64,000 nucleotides of DNA from Malania oleifera (taxonomy: Eukaryota > Streptophyta > Magnoliopsida > Santalales > Ximeniaceae). The stretch is taken from NCBI RefSeq assembly GCF_029873635.1, contig NC_080420.1:50669457-50733456 (forward strand). Direction: 5' to 3'. Positions 36,340-47,957 of the stretch are shown piece by piece; the first letter of the stretch is position 1, and each line of letters opens with the position of its first letter. The notes beneath the pieces were generated by a model that saw only the letters and a program-made list of their open reading frames with translations, did no database searches and was not told the DNA's origin. The position numbers and the translations under genes are program-made.

Positions 36340-37158
36340 CTATAATTTAGGGTAATCTTTCTTCCAATGTCCTCTCTCACGACAAAAAGCGCATTCATCT
36401 TTAGCAGGTCTCTCACAAGATTTACTCCTCCCATGAGATTTACTTTTCCTTCCAGGCATACGACTCTGAGAACGTCCTCTTATTGTTAGTGCTTCTGCTA
36501 TTTCCTTATGAACCCTCTGATCCTTCTTTTTGCGTTCAGTACTAATCAATGCAGTACAAATAGCATCATAAGTAACTTTATCTTTCTCATACAATAAAGT
36601 GATGGTCAAATGTTCATACTCATCAGGGAGAGAATTCAGTAGCAATATGGCTTTATCCTTATCTTTTACCCTTTCATCCAAATTTAACAAATCGGCCAAA
36701 ATTTTATTGAAAGCATGTATGTGGTCATTCATCGAAATGCCTAGTTGATACTGGAACCGAAACAATTTCTTTTTCAAATAGAGTCGATTTTCCAGACTCT
36801 TGGTCATAAATGTATCTTCTAATGTCTTCCACAATTTTTTTGTAGATGTCTCCCTCATAACACAATATTTCTGATTTTTGGCGAGACACGGACGAATCGT
36901 ACCACATGCTTGACGATTGATCTTTTCCTAATCTTTGTCACCCATATCTACTAGTTTATCATCCAAAGCAATATCTATTTCTTGTTGATACAAGATGTCC
37001 ATCACCTCACATTGCCATATACCAAAATTATTGGTACCAACAAATTTCTCCACCTCAAACCGAGCATTAGCTATCGTCTTCGATGATGATGTCGAAGCCG
37101 AAGGGGTTGGAGTTCGTGTGAACAGTGTTTCTTCTACTGTTGCACTAGTTTCTATCAT
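36340..37158 (-). pseudogene. Copia G gag
   Basis: N-terminal FEVEKFVGTNNFGIWQCEVMDIL (37158-36928), then the UBN2 gag region TSTKKLWKTLEDTFMTKSLENR, LLNSLPDEYEHL (36858-36480), basic linker, and a knuckle CAFCRERGHWKKDY whose last Cys is Tyr. A stop and a frame change lie near 36860-36930. Confidence 0.87.
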
Positions 37159-37395
37159 CTTCTATATATTCAATAGAAACCAACAAAGGAAAAGGCCTAG
37201 GATGAATAGTACGTACCAACTGTGTCTACTCTGTTTTATCTTATAAAATTTCACTTTGACCAGGTCGACCTCTAGGGAGCGACTGAGCTGCAATGGTCTC
37301 TGAGCACTCACTTAATTAAGGTCTTTCTTAGGCATCAAACGTGGAATCAAGGATTCTAACAGAGGAACACCTCCATATCAACACTATTCAACCTA

Positions 37396-37407
37396 ACTCT
37401 GATACCA
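37396..37407 (-). other. Primer binding site of copia G
   Basis: Minus strand TTGGTATCAGAG, matching the initiator tRNA-Met complement, beside the LTR at 37410. Confidence 0.85.
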
Positions 37408-37409
37408 AT

Positions 37410-37773
37410 TGTTGTGCGGGACACCCCACTTGTGCCAGACACCAATACTACAATTATTGTTATTGAATATATAAGAAATTAAAACAATGCAGAAACCAAT
37501 AATAAAATAATAAAAAGAACAAGACAAGAAATTTACGAGGTTCGGTATAGAATTACTTACGTCTTTGGGTGCCGATGATCAATCCACTACTTCTTGATAA
37601 AGTACAACTTTGAGGTGTTTTTTACAAATGAAGAATTGAACTCTTTATATAGTTTCAACCTCAAGTCCAAAAAACACTTTTTTCCAATGTGAGACAAATA
37701 ATATAAAAAATTCAAAACAACCTTTTATACTAATATGAAACTATTCTACCAATGTGAGACAAAAAAACAACAA
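37410..37773 (-). repeat. 5' LTR of copia G
   Basis: 364 bp, partner of 32673-33035. The shared motif ACGAGGTTCGGTA is at 37535-37547. Confidence 0.9.
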
Positions 37774-39198
37774 ATCTTTTGGCTCTGAAATGTACATATG
37801 AGAGAAATATTTGGATTATTTTAAACTAGTATGTTAGCTGGAAAAAAAATTTCATGATATTGATCCCATCGTATACTACTGGTAAGAATAATGATATCAA
37901 ACTATTTTATTTTTAATGAAGAATACCAAATTACCTGCTCGAGATATTATAAACTCATACAGCAAGAGTAAAGACGACTAGCTTGCAAAATTTATTCTTT
38001 CTTATATATACTGACTATTTTTAAAGGATGAAAACTTAGTAATTATATCTCCCAAAAATTACATAATAATTGGTTGTGCAGTCTAACAATGTATAATGAT
38101 TAAATTATGCTTTATGTACAACGTTTAACTTTTAATATTAACGGTTTTATTATAAATGTAGCCTAGGTCTAGTAGACCTCCTAACTGAATTTTTTTCTTA
38201 AAAATATAAATCGAACATAACTAATTTTCACGTCACCTCATTTTTTCACTTTTTTTTTGTTTTAACAAAATGAATTTGATCACTTGTCATTACATAAGCT
38301 TTTAAAAGATTTTTCTAAAGGTAATTATAAGATGACAAAAACTTACTCTATGTGGGATAAAATAAAATAATAACTCAATATTGATGAAACATAGTAAAAC
38401 TCTTGGCTAAACAAGAGAATGGATACTTTGTATTCATTAGTACCTAGCTTGAGAAATACTATAATCTGTTCAAGGAATTCACGACCACAAATTGTGAAGG
38501 TTTCGTGGTGCCCTCACCACCCATCACATATCATGGCTGCCTTCCAAGGACAAAAAACCGGTCTTAAATTATGAGATTTTTCTTAGTAAAAGGGAAAGGA
38601 AATTAATTAGAAAGATACAAAATAGTCTTACCAATATTATACACATTATCATAAATGCGTCCATGCATATCATTCTATTAATGCATGGGCTAGTGCCTAA
38701 AAAAAGTGAAATGAACAGAAGTGTGTCCTTGGCAAATTAATGAGCTTCTATGGTTGTACACAAAATTTTTTCTTTCCATAGGTGAGATGCAAAACAGTAT
38801 TTACAGCTGCTTAAAAGCAAATTTTAGTGCAACTTTAGGATGTACTTAATACTTTTGAAGTGTATTTTTCTTTTTTATTCGTCTCAAGCACACTATATCG
38901 AGTTCGTATTTTTCTCTACCCAACCGACAATGCCCAGAGTGCTTATTCCATTTGCTTAAACGAACCTACCTTGGGCTCCACATTTTTTAGTAATATCATT
39001 AACTCTAATACCTTGTCTAACGATTTGAGTCTAAGGAGTTAAATGAAGCACATGACACCACCACAACTCCTAAAATAATTGAACAAAGACCATGGTTCAA
39101 GTATTACTAAGATTATCAAATGGGACATTGTTACTCATTCTAGTCTATGCTTGACATTTATATGGGGCAATATTTTATGTGCATGACTATTGAAAGAG

Positions 39199-42100
39199 TT
39201 TTAATCAAAATTTTAACTTGTATTTCTTTTGCTTTAAATGTTAACAAAACAAGTTACTCGATTCTTATTTTTAGGTTCAGTTTGTGATTTTTAATTTTCA
39301 TTTTTCTAATCTTTGGAAGTGATACCAAAGCTACTCTTTTGTTTATTGAGAGGCATATAAAGCATAAATAGGATAGCCCAGCCCCATCCTAATATCACAC
39401 TTTTTTTTTTTTCTTTAATTCACAAAAAAATATGTATCCAAACATCAAATGTGTTGAAGAAGCAACCAAAAGACTCATCATTATACCCAAAAGCCGAACG
39501 CCTTTGAGCGGCAACTGCATCATTGCAATTTTTACCGCTGTGCAAATTTCTTGCGCCGCTGGTCGTAGCTTTGGGAAGAGGCTGAATGCTTTATCGATCG
39601 TCAACAATGGCAATAGCAATAGCGAAAAGACATTATTCTCATTAAACTAAAAGCATTTAAAAGTAGAATACATACATACCTTTAGCTATTGTTTGGCTCT
39701 GAAAGGCTAAGGCTAGAAGGCGGAGGAACAGAGAGCTTGCAGCAATCAAAAAGGGTGTTGAGTTCCATGCGCAGCCTCGTCAAGCGCACAGTCCTTGCTT
39801 ATACCTCACATTCGTTGACGGTTCGACCTTAACCATTACATCATGAGTGCCATTTCCTTTGCTTTCGAAGATTTTAAAAGATATTTATGTATATTAAAAA
39901 CAATGGGCTCTAAAATTTCCCTGGTACTGGTAGCACTAGATTTTGGGCTCAGTTGCCTCAGGCCCAACGGCCCAAGCCTGTGGATAGATTTGGAGCCACT
40001 CTAGATTTGACCCGACCCAAGTTGCCATTTACACCCTCGTGCCTAACGACATCCCAGAAGCACGATAAATTATTAAGTACACCGAGTCTACCACATAATT
40101 CGTAAGTTAAGGGTTCATTTAGTATTATTATTATTTTCTACTTTTTATTTCTCTTTCTCCATAGTAAAGAAACACATTATAAAGACGCTTTTATTTATGT
40201 TGTCAGTTTTCTATTTCTATCGTTGATTTTTAATTGTTTGCCAAAAAATTGAAAATTGAATTTTATGATTTTCAGTTATTTTGGCAACCTATTGCTACAA
40301 ATTTTAACAACTACAAATAGTTTTTTTGGATTAAATTATTCTTTTTATACACTTAAACTAATAAAAACAAATTTGCTTATAAATTTTAAGAAATAATAAT
40401 ACAGTCAATTACAAAATACTTTTATTATTATTTTTTCAATTATCATGCCCAATCAAATTTTAATTGTAAAGTAAATTCTAAAAGTAGAACAGTTAAGTAA
40501 AATAATTATAATGGTTTTATTTTTAGTATAGTAATTTTTAATGTGTATTATTTGTAATTTTATTATTTTAATCATAAGCTTGTAATATTATTTGATTTAA
40601 AGATGAAAGTGAGTAAGTCATAACTTCATTTCTTTTTAAAATAAATAAAAAAATTCATGAGTTATCATCGTTTTATTGGACTAGTCAATGGATGATACAA
40701 CAGATCTAGTCTACCAAATATATTTTTAGAAAGGAGGGAGGACAAGGTCGCTCACCTATATCCTATCTCTTGGCTTTGAAATGTACATATGAGACAAATA
40801 TTTGGATTATTTTAAACTAGTATGTTAGCTGGAAAAAAAATTTCATGATATTGATCCCATCGCATACTACTGCTAAGAATAATGACATCAAACTATTTTA
40901 TTTTAATGAAGAATAAAAAATTACATGCTCGAGATATTATAAACTCACACAGCAAGAGTAAAGACGACTAACTTGCAAACTTTATTCTTTCTTATATATA
41001 CAGACTATTTTTAAAGGATGAAAATTTAGTAATTATATCTCCCAAAAATTACATAATAATTGGTTGTGCAGTCTAATAATGTATAAAAATTAAATTATGC
41101 TTTCTGTGCAACGTTTAACTCTTAATATTAACCCTTTTATTATAAATGTAGCCTAAGTCTAGCAGACCTTCTAATTGATTTTTTTTAAATAAAAATAAAA
41201 CAAACATAATTAATTTTCACGTCACCTCATTCTTTATCACTTTTTTTTTTTAACAAAATGAATTAATCACTTGTCAATACATAAATTTTTTTAAAAAATA
41301 TTAAAATGTAATTATAAGATAATAAAAATTTACTCCATGTGAGATAAAATAAAATAATAACTCAATATTTGATGAAACATAGTTAAACCCTTGGCTAAAG
41401 AAGAGAAGCATAATAATTTGTATTCATTAGTTACCTAACTTGAGAAATACTATAATCTGTTCAAGGAATTCACGACCACAAATTGTCAAGGTTTCATGGT
41501 GCCCTCACCACCCATCACATATCATGGCTGCCTTCCCAAGGACAAAAAACCGGTCTTCATGCTTTGAATTATGAGCTTTTTCTTGGTAAAAGGGTAAGGA
41601 AATTAATTAGAAAGATACAAAATAGTACCCAACTATATTATACACATTATCATAAATGCCTCCATTTCTATTAAACATTGTTGCATTCGCAAGGACCCAT
41701 ATTCGGATGACCAAGTAATTGATTTTTTTCTAAAAAAATTTTTCCCCCTCTTTTTAATGCATGGGCTAGTGCCTAAAAAAATTGAAATGAACAAAAGAGT
41801 GTCCTTGGCCAATCAACTTCTACTTCTGGTTGTACACAAAAATTAGGTGAGAAGCAAAACAATATTTACAGTTGCTTAAAAACAAGTTTTAGTGGATCTT
41901 TTGGATGTGCTTAATACTTTTGAAGTGCATGTTCTTTTATTGGTCCCAAGCACACTATATGGAGTTCGTATTTTTCTCTACCCAAGCTACAATGTCCAGA
42001 GTGCTTATTGCTTACACGAACCTACCTTGGGCTTCACATTTTTTGGTAATATCACTAACTCTAATACCCTATCTAACGATTTGAGTCTAAGGAGCTAAAT

Positions 42101-42256
42101 GAAGCGCATAACACCACTACAACTCCTAAAATAATTGAACAAAGACCATGGTTCAAGTATTACTGAGATTATCAAATGGGCGCACCTATATTGTTACTCA
42201 TTCTAGTCTATGCTTGACATATATATGGGGCAATATTTTATGTGCATGACTATTGA
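39199..42256 (+). repeat. Tandem duplication, copy 2 (no copia; extra 0.5-kb segment)
   Basis: Matches copy 1 from 31755 to 39198 in the same order. It keeps the copia G insertion site empty (40765-40775). It carries about 525 bp at 39348-39873 that copy 1 lacks. At 38860-39042 and 41892-42098 both copies have a matching short frame, but differences between them (indels) do not look like coding constraint. Confidence 0.88.
39348..39873 (-). pseudogene. Possible captured gene fragment, unrecognised
   Basis: A segment more GC-rich than its surroundings, present only in copy 2. On the minus strand an ATG at 39768 opens MELNTLFDCCKLSVPPPSSL and reaches a stop after 28 codons. A GTATGTATG splice-donor-like site follows at about 39680, then a frame (39619-39395) with a basic N-terminal half and a hydrophobic stretch LLGIMMSLLVASSTHLMFGY that could be a membrane segment. 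A possible TATA-like GTATAAGC is near 39816. I do not recognise the gene. It might be an exon-intron remnant moved here, or chance open frames. Confidence 0.35.
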
Positions 42257-42419
42257 ACCTATTTGAAAGTTAAAACTTGCTAGGTATATACTAGAGAATG
42301 AAATTTATTATTTAATAGAAGAAAGACTAGACTCTAGCAAGATTTGACTAGTTTCATAACTTCTCTGTTTGACTTGAAAGATATGTTAATCTGTTGCACA
42401 AGTTTAGGCATTTGCATTA

Positions 42420-42422
<3 letters not shown>

Positions 42423-42458
<36 letters not shown>
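42423..42458. repeat. GA microsatellite
   Basis: About 18 uninterrupted GA dinucleotides. Confidence 0.97.
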
Positions 42459-43962
42459 ATAAACACGGCACCTATCTAGGTAGCGCAACTATGAAAGAAA
42501 AATGAACTAGTACGTCTTAAATCTAGTTGGTATAGAAGTGACATAATTATTTTTTGGGAAATCAATATTAAAAGTTGTTATCTTCTATATTTCAAGAAAA
42601 AAGAGTAAAGAATTTTACATAGTACCTTTTCAAAGAAGCAAATTTTAATCGCCACCCTATTTAATCATACTTAACAAATTAAGTTAGGCTAACTTGTGCA
42701 AAAACATATCCAAGAGAAGAATATTTATTAGAAAGATTGCTCTAAAGAATGGAAGCTTATGCTAGCTTGTTTGTGCTGCGCATACTTGTATAAATGGATA
42801 TAAACCCATGATCCCAACCAATGAGGGCCACTAGATTTGGTTTGGAAAATCATCACACAAAAATTGTTGTCCCAAAAAACTCCTCATTAGGATCCCAATT
42901 AACTATTTTCCCATCTCAACCAATCACTTTAAAAGATGTTTAATTGCATGCACTTTAACCAAGCATCTATCTTTGATCATGGCATCCTAATCGCCTTCCT
43001 TATTATTTTTTCTTTTAAAAGCTATAATCCTCAATTCACTCATCAAAATAATTCACATATAAGATTCATTCATAAACTTTGTCTCCTACAAATTAACAGC
43101 CATGTGAATGTTTGCCAGGGGCGCATAGAGGATTATTGAACAAAAAATAGTAAAGTAGAGATCGACCTTAATTTTCTCACATTTCTTTTAACCATAGTCT
43201 GGATACTACCTTCAGGATATATATCTATATATGATTCAATTGATCCAATAAAATGAAGTATCAATTTATAAAATTTCCGGAAAAGTATCATTTTTTAACC
43301 TAAGAATCACCACATATCCAAGCAATCTCAGGACAATAATCAGTCTGTACCCCCAATATCAGATCCAGCCTAAACTTTAAATTTCGGAAGTTGAACTTCC
43401 AAACCCAGTGATAACTAATTGTCTTCACAATCATTAGAAGTCAAACAATTTATAGCGTACCTGTGCAAGGATTGTGTGAATCCAACAAACCTTCAACTGA
43501 TATGATCATCTTAAGAACATCTAATTAATCCAACATAATTACTTGAATCAATATCGGTAAAATTATCAAGTAATCCGCTCATCCTCAGTGGATACAACCG
43601 ATTCGAAAAGAAAGAACCCTTAGATTGAACCAAAGGCCAACAGAAATCCCACTACTCATCAATAATCCATCAATCAAAATCATAAAATATATATATCAAT
43701 CAGCTACTTCCTCTTTATCTTCCTTAATTAATATTCTAACCCCATCGACAGATAATATGCAAGCTTACACCTGCTAGTACTAAAACCACAACCTTATCCT
43801 TATACAGAACTCTACCCTTGCATTCATCTAATCCATCACATAGAATCACTTAAAGAAAACACGCATATACACACGAGTGCATGCTGCTAGTGCACAAAAA
43901 ACTCTTCCACTGCACTTCATCATCAGCTAGAGTGAGCTAGCTAGGCACGTATTCTAAGATGA

Positions 43963-43993
<31 letters not shown>

Positions 43994-44339
43994 ATATATA
44001 TAGACACATACACACACACACAAACGATGCCCAAAGTAGGGTTTTAGGAAGAAACTGAGTGAAACATAAGAAGTTCAAGGTCGAACAGACAACGAAACAA
44101 AGGTCAAACCGCAACTTAAAGACTGCTCACTTGACGAGCATAGCATGAAACAAACTCACCCGTGCCGTTGTATCTAAAGATAGAGTCCCTTCGCGGGATG
44201 ATCTACCGTTCATTTACTGTCACGTTAATCATCTGACTCAACTGGACCTGGATTCAAGCAATCACATGCGTGGTATACAAAAATAATCAGTGGTCAGAAC
44301 TGAAGAAGCTATAAAAAGCAAAGCTCAAAGGAGAAACTG

Positions 44340-44540
44340 AGTTAAAAAATAATGAAGAAAGAAGAAGAAGAAGAAGAAGAAGAAGAAGAAGAAGAAAGAG
44401 AAGAGGGTTTGGGTGAGGGGGAGGGGGGTTCTACCTTGTCTGATGCCTGATGGAGAGTCGTACCATATGCCTGCAGCGGCTTTGGTTCAACCTGTGTGGT
44501 CCGTTCTGGGCGGGGGTGTGAGCTGATTTTATAGAAGGAT
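44340..44540 (-). promoter_or_regulatory. Candidate minus-strand promoter and pyrimidine-rich leader
   Basis: Minus strand CTATAAAATCAGC at 44534-44522 is a good plant TATA box. It is followed at about 90-180 bp by a C/T-rich stretch and a (TTC)n run (44440-44353), typical of plant 5' leaders, and an ACAAG/GTAGAA donor-like site near 44434. Upstream sequence (44560-44900) is more GC-rich than the flanks. No coding exon was found to the left, so the transcript would be non-coding or have a long leader. Confidence 0.35.
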
Positions 44541-44710
44541 AATGCGGAAAAAGATCTTAGGAGACGCGCGTGAAGACTACACTCTTTTTGAAGTGTTATG
44601 TGCAGCTGCCACGAGGCTCACGCGTGCGGAGAGGGGGGTTTGACTCACGGGTGACATATATAGAGGGATGGACGGTGCATGTGCACCCCTTAACAACAAC
44701 CCTCCTTCCT

Positions 44711-44840
44711 TAGAGAGAGAGAGAGAGAGAGAGAGGGCTGAGCAGGATTACGTAATCAATTGTGAAATATAAGAGAGAGAGAGAGAGAGTTAGGGGTGAG
44801 CAGGATTATGTAATAAATAGTGTAGAGAGAGAGAGAGCGG
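44711..44840. repeat. Compound repeat of GA runs and GAGCAGGATTA units
   Basis: Three GA runs alternate with two copies of TGAGCAGGATTA(C/T)GTAAT, giving an imperfect tandem repeat of about 60 bp. Confidence 0.88.
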
Positions 44841-45225
44841 TAGATGAAATGACGGGTGATCACTCGCCTTCCAAAAAACGTAGAGGGGAGAATAGAGATG
44901 GGTTGAAACCAAAGGAAAGAAACTAGCTAGTGAGGTTAGCTATACTCGTGTGATTCTGAAATGTCGATGAGTGAAATGGATGATGGATTTTTTGTGTCCA
45001 ACCTCACATGCATCGTCCCATTTTGCCATCTACCCTCCTCCCCTCTCCACCTCCTCTTTTCTTTTAGCTCCTGTATTTTTAACCTTCTCAAAAGTTCTCA
45101 TGCTGCGGGCTTCATTAATTAGGGCTTCCAAACAAGCTTGATTAGCCATCGATCATTCCCCATGTATGCAACAAAAAAAAAAAAACTGGGAGTTTTCTTC
45201 CTTATTGTACGGGGGGAAAGTACAC

Positions 45226-45227
<2 letters not shown>

Positions 45228-45303
<76 letters not shown>
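45228..45303. repeat. CT/TA compound microsatellite
   Basis: About 27 CT units followed by about 11 TA units. Confidence 0.97.
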
Positions 45304-45304
<1 letters not shown>

Positions 45305-45599
45305 AAATATTATTTTATATTTTTCTCTATCCCTCCCTTTTGTTGAAGTTTGTGGATAATAAGTTAACCTATCTTTTAGACTCTTAAAAAAAATATTTTA
45401 GATAATCCTAAATGTTGTGAAACTTGAGATTGTTCCACTTAACTTTACAACAGTTTACTATTGTACAGGTAAATAGAGAGTGAATAATTGTACAAAATTA
45501 CACTAGGTAAATTCCCAGGGAAGTGGGAGGTCACAACGGACCGCTTAAATCCCTCTTTCCTAGACAGAATTTTCCTTAGACATGTAATTCATACAATAT

Positions 45600-45920
45600 A
45601 TTACTACAACTATACCTGACAAAAGTTAACTATTGAATAGATAAAATGAAGAACACCAGAATTTAACGAGGTTCAGCTAATTGTGCCTACGTCCTCGGAC
45701 GCTATCAATCAATATTTCTCTATTGTAGAAATATTACAAAATGAGAGAGAGAAGAGAGAATGTGCCTAAGAGAGAAGTAGGCAAATTTGAGGATGAGATT
45801 ACAAATTGAGGTAATGAGTTTATATAGGTTAGGAAATACCACTATTACAACCACTAATCACCTACCTTAGAAAAAATAGCCCACAATTGAAGACTTCAAT
45901 GACAATGATAGGCTTCTAGA
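45600..45920 (-). repeat. Possible copia LTR fragment
   Basis: Contains AACGAGGTTCAGCTAATTG then CCTACGTCCTCGG (45663-45698), the U5-side motif of copia LTRs, and a TATA-like CCTATATAAAC (minus strand) near 45820 at the expected distance. Ends and primer site not identified, so solo LTR or relic. Confidence 0.5.
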
Positions 45921-46270
45921 ATAAGCCATAATTCAACACTAAATGCCCATTAGCCTAATGGAAATGATTAATCTCCCATGATAACAATTTAGAATTCAAA
46001 TCATTAGAAGATTGAATGGAACTCTTAATTAAAAAGGTTTCATTAGGTTTTTTGAAAGTTATATTCCAGCCATTCCATGGTACACATATAGGGATATGGA
46101 CTCCATGAAGTATACAAGATTCACTTGGTCCATTGTTACGATTGATCAAACTTATGAGTTAAACGAAAAGTCCATCAACATGCAAATTGGTTACAAGATA
46201 AATTTATAAAAAATAAAAGACAATAAATCCATTGCATTACAAAAAAAAATTTACATGATTTTGCATTAGA

Positions 46271-46488
46271 CACTACAAAAAATGTCATTTTTTAGTGACA
46301 AAAGTATTAGTGACGAACCAGAAACTGTCACTAATAATGCTATATTAGTGATGAAATCAAAATGCGTCACTAATACTTAAGCTATTAGTGACGAAACTTG
46401 CATCCGTCACTAATAATGCATTATTAGTGACGGTTTTCGGTTCGTCACTAATACTTTCATCACTAAACGTAGGTTTTCCTACTCTAAC
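46271..46488 (+). mobile_element. CACTA transposon terminus, first piece
   Basis: Starts CACTACAAAAAATGTC, the classic plant CACTA (En/Spm) terminus. Downstream are at least eight copies, in both orientations, of ATTAGTGACGAA-type subterminal words (46310-46460), the transposase binding array. It is cut at 46488 by solo LTR H and continues at 53301. Whether this is a full element or a short non-autonomous one cannot be judged; no transposase is present. Confidence 0.88.
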
Positions 46489-47689
46489 TGTAAGAACTCG
46501 AACCGTGATATATGGGTTAATTATGTAAAATAAGGATAAAATGGTAAATTAAGTAGGGTTCGTCGACGAGGCCCGGGTTCATCGACGAAGGTTGAAGGCT
46601 CCTCATCAACGAAATTCAGAGACTCGTTAACGAGGGAATGCCGAGAGGTTCAGAGGAATTGAAATATCTGATTCATCGATGAGGCCACCGACTCGTTGAC
46701 GAAGCTAATAGCGAACTCGTTGACGAGGACGCCAATTTGTCAACGAATCCACCTGGGTCAAAGGCCTTTAAAAATGATATTTTGGGTTACTTATTGGCTA
46801 AGATTTGGAAATCCTCTCTCTCTCTTTCTAGAATTCGGAACCCTCTCTCTCCCTTTTCGATTTCTTCACCATTCGTAGCCTGATTCATAAATTGGACATT
46901 ACCGTGAGGATCAAGGAAGGATTCTCTACATTTCTAGCGGATTGAAATTCCATTTCGAGTGATTTCAGGTTTCGGCCTAAAATCGAGGTAAGACTCGATT
47001 TTCATTTCTGATTCAATATATGTGTAGTAGTACGAATTATAAGTATGTATTGTACTATGGTTTGTAGGTTTTGGAGTCTCGGTTCGTAGTTTTGGGAACC
47101 GTAGAGTTTGTAGTTGGAATTCGAGTTAAGGTAAGGGGTTTATATCAGTTTATTTTCGAAATCAGGATTGGTAAGCTTGTAGGTTACGATCGTATGTATG
47201 TTTTGGTAACTTATTTGGAAAAATCTATCGGGTAAAAATGCAAGATTTTTGGGTTACAGTTTTTGGAAAAATTAGGGATTTCGAGTATCATCTCTACTTT
47301 GTTTGGAAAACTATTGGTTATGTTGAAACTGTATTATTAAGGTGACCGTAGTCCATATTTGCATAAACTGTATACTTGAATTTATAAACGATAAGATTTG
47401 CCGTAAACCAAATAAGTGTGATATGTATGGTTGTATGTATTTGTTCCAAGTATTTGTAAAACAGCTATATGGTGGCTTATTACCATACGCTGATGTGTAT
47501 AAGAGTATGAGATCCAAAATGATTCCAGGTTTTGTGAAATCGGCTAGGGACGGCTAATTACCGTATGCCAAAATAGTTATGTGGCGGCTAATTACCACAC
47601 GTTGCGCCATGTACCCGTTAACTACAGTGGGCGAGAGTGGCCGGCTCTATATCTGGGGTGTGAAATATCACCAGTATGTTCTGGCTGGA

Positions 47690-47957
47690 CACCGACGGGT
47701 GTGTTCTACATCGTATGAAGCAATGTAATCACTATGGGCCTCGATCGTCGCAGCGTAGTTGCGTATGTAGCAATGTAATTGCTGTGAGACTTAGGTGACC
47801 TTGTGTAGTTGTGTATGGAGCAATGTAATCACCGTGGGCCTTGGTCGTCATAGCGTAGTTGCGTATGTAGCAATATAATCATTGTGAGACTTAGGTGACC
47901 TTGTGTAGTTGCGTATGGAGCAATGTAATCACTGTGGGCCTTAGTCGTCGCAGCATA
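47690..47957 (+). repeat. Minisatellite in solo LTR H
   Basis: Repeats of about 106 bp around GTAGTTGCGTATGTAGCAAT, GTGAGACTTAGGTGACC and GTGGGCCTTGGTCGTC. About 2.5 units here; the array resumes at 52634-52700 beyond copia I. Confidence 0.88.

Larger units (their letters stand above)
32673..37773 (-). mobile_element. Full-length copia G (Tork/Tnt1-like), degenerate
   Basis: LTRs at 32673-33035 and 37410-37773, primer site beside the right LTR, polypurine tract AGGTGGAGA beside the left one, and gag, protease, integrase, reverse transcriptase and RNase H in copia order on the minus strand. The flanks ATCTC (32668) and ATCTT (37774) form the target duplication with one change. The matching site in copy 2 (40765-40769 ATCTC followed by TTGGCT) lacks the element, confirming both ends. 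One-base ambiguity in the termini. Stops in every domain. Confidence 0.92.
31755..39198 (+). repeat. Tandem duplication, copy 1 (carries copia G)
   Basis: Starts TTTTAATCAAAATTTTAACT and ends GTGCATGACTATTGAA. Without copia G it is about 2.3 kb and matches copy 2 (39199-42256) closely in order, for example GGGCTCTAAAATTTCCCTGG at 31931 and 39903, and GTATGTTAGCTGG at 37830 and 40822. It has lost about 130 bp relative to copy 2 near 32240. No gene recognised. Confidence 0.88.
42257..45599. other. Non-repetitive intergenic stretch with microsatellites
   Basis: The only sizeable part without identifiable transposon sequence. It has no long open frame. It contains GA (42423-42458), CT (43960-43987), GAA (44353-44397), GA (44711-44840) and CT/TA (45228-45303) microsatellites and a candidate minus-strand promoter near 44530. 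A gene leader, long intron or non-coding RNA could lie here. Confidence 0.5.

Noticed and set aside
38860..42098. Matching short frames at 38860 and 41892 as a duplicated gene
   Set aside because: The two copies differ by indels that alter the frame and no family is recognised.
43000..44400. A microRNA precursor in the non-repetitive stretch
   Set aside because: I looked for familiar mature sequences (miR156, 159, 160, 164, 166, 172, 390) and for a long hairpin and found none.
46310..46460. Alternating ATTAGTGACG words as a CRISPR-like or satellite array
   Set aside because: Words occur in both orientations next to CACTACAAAAAA, which is the subterminal array of a CACTA transposon.
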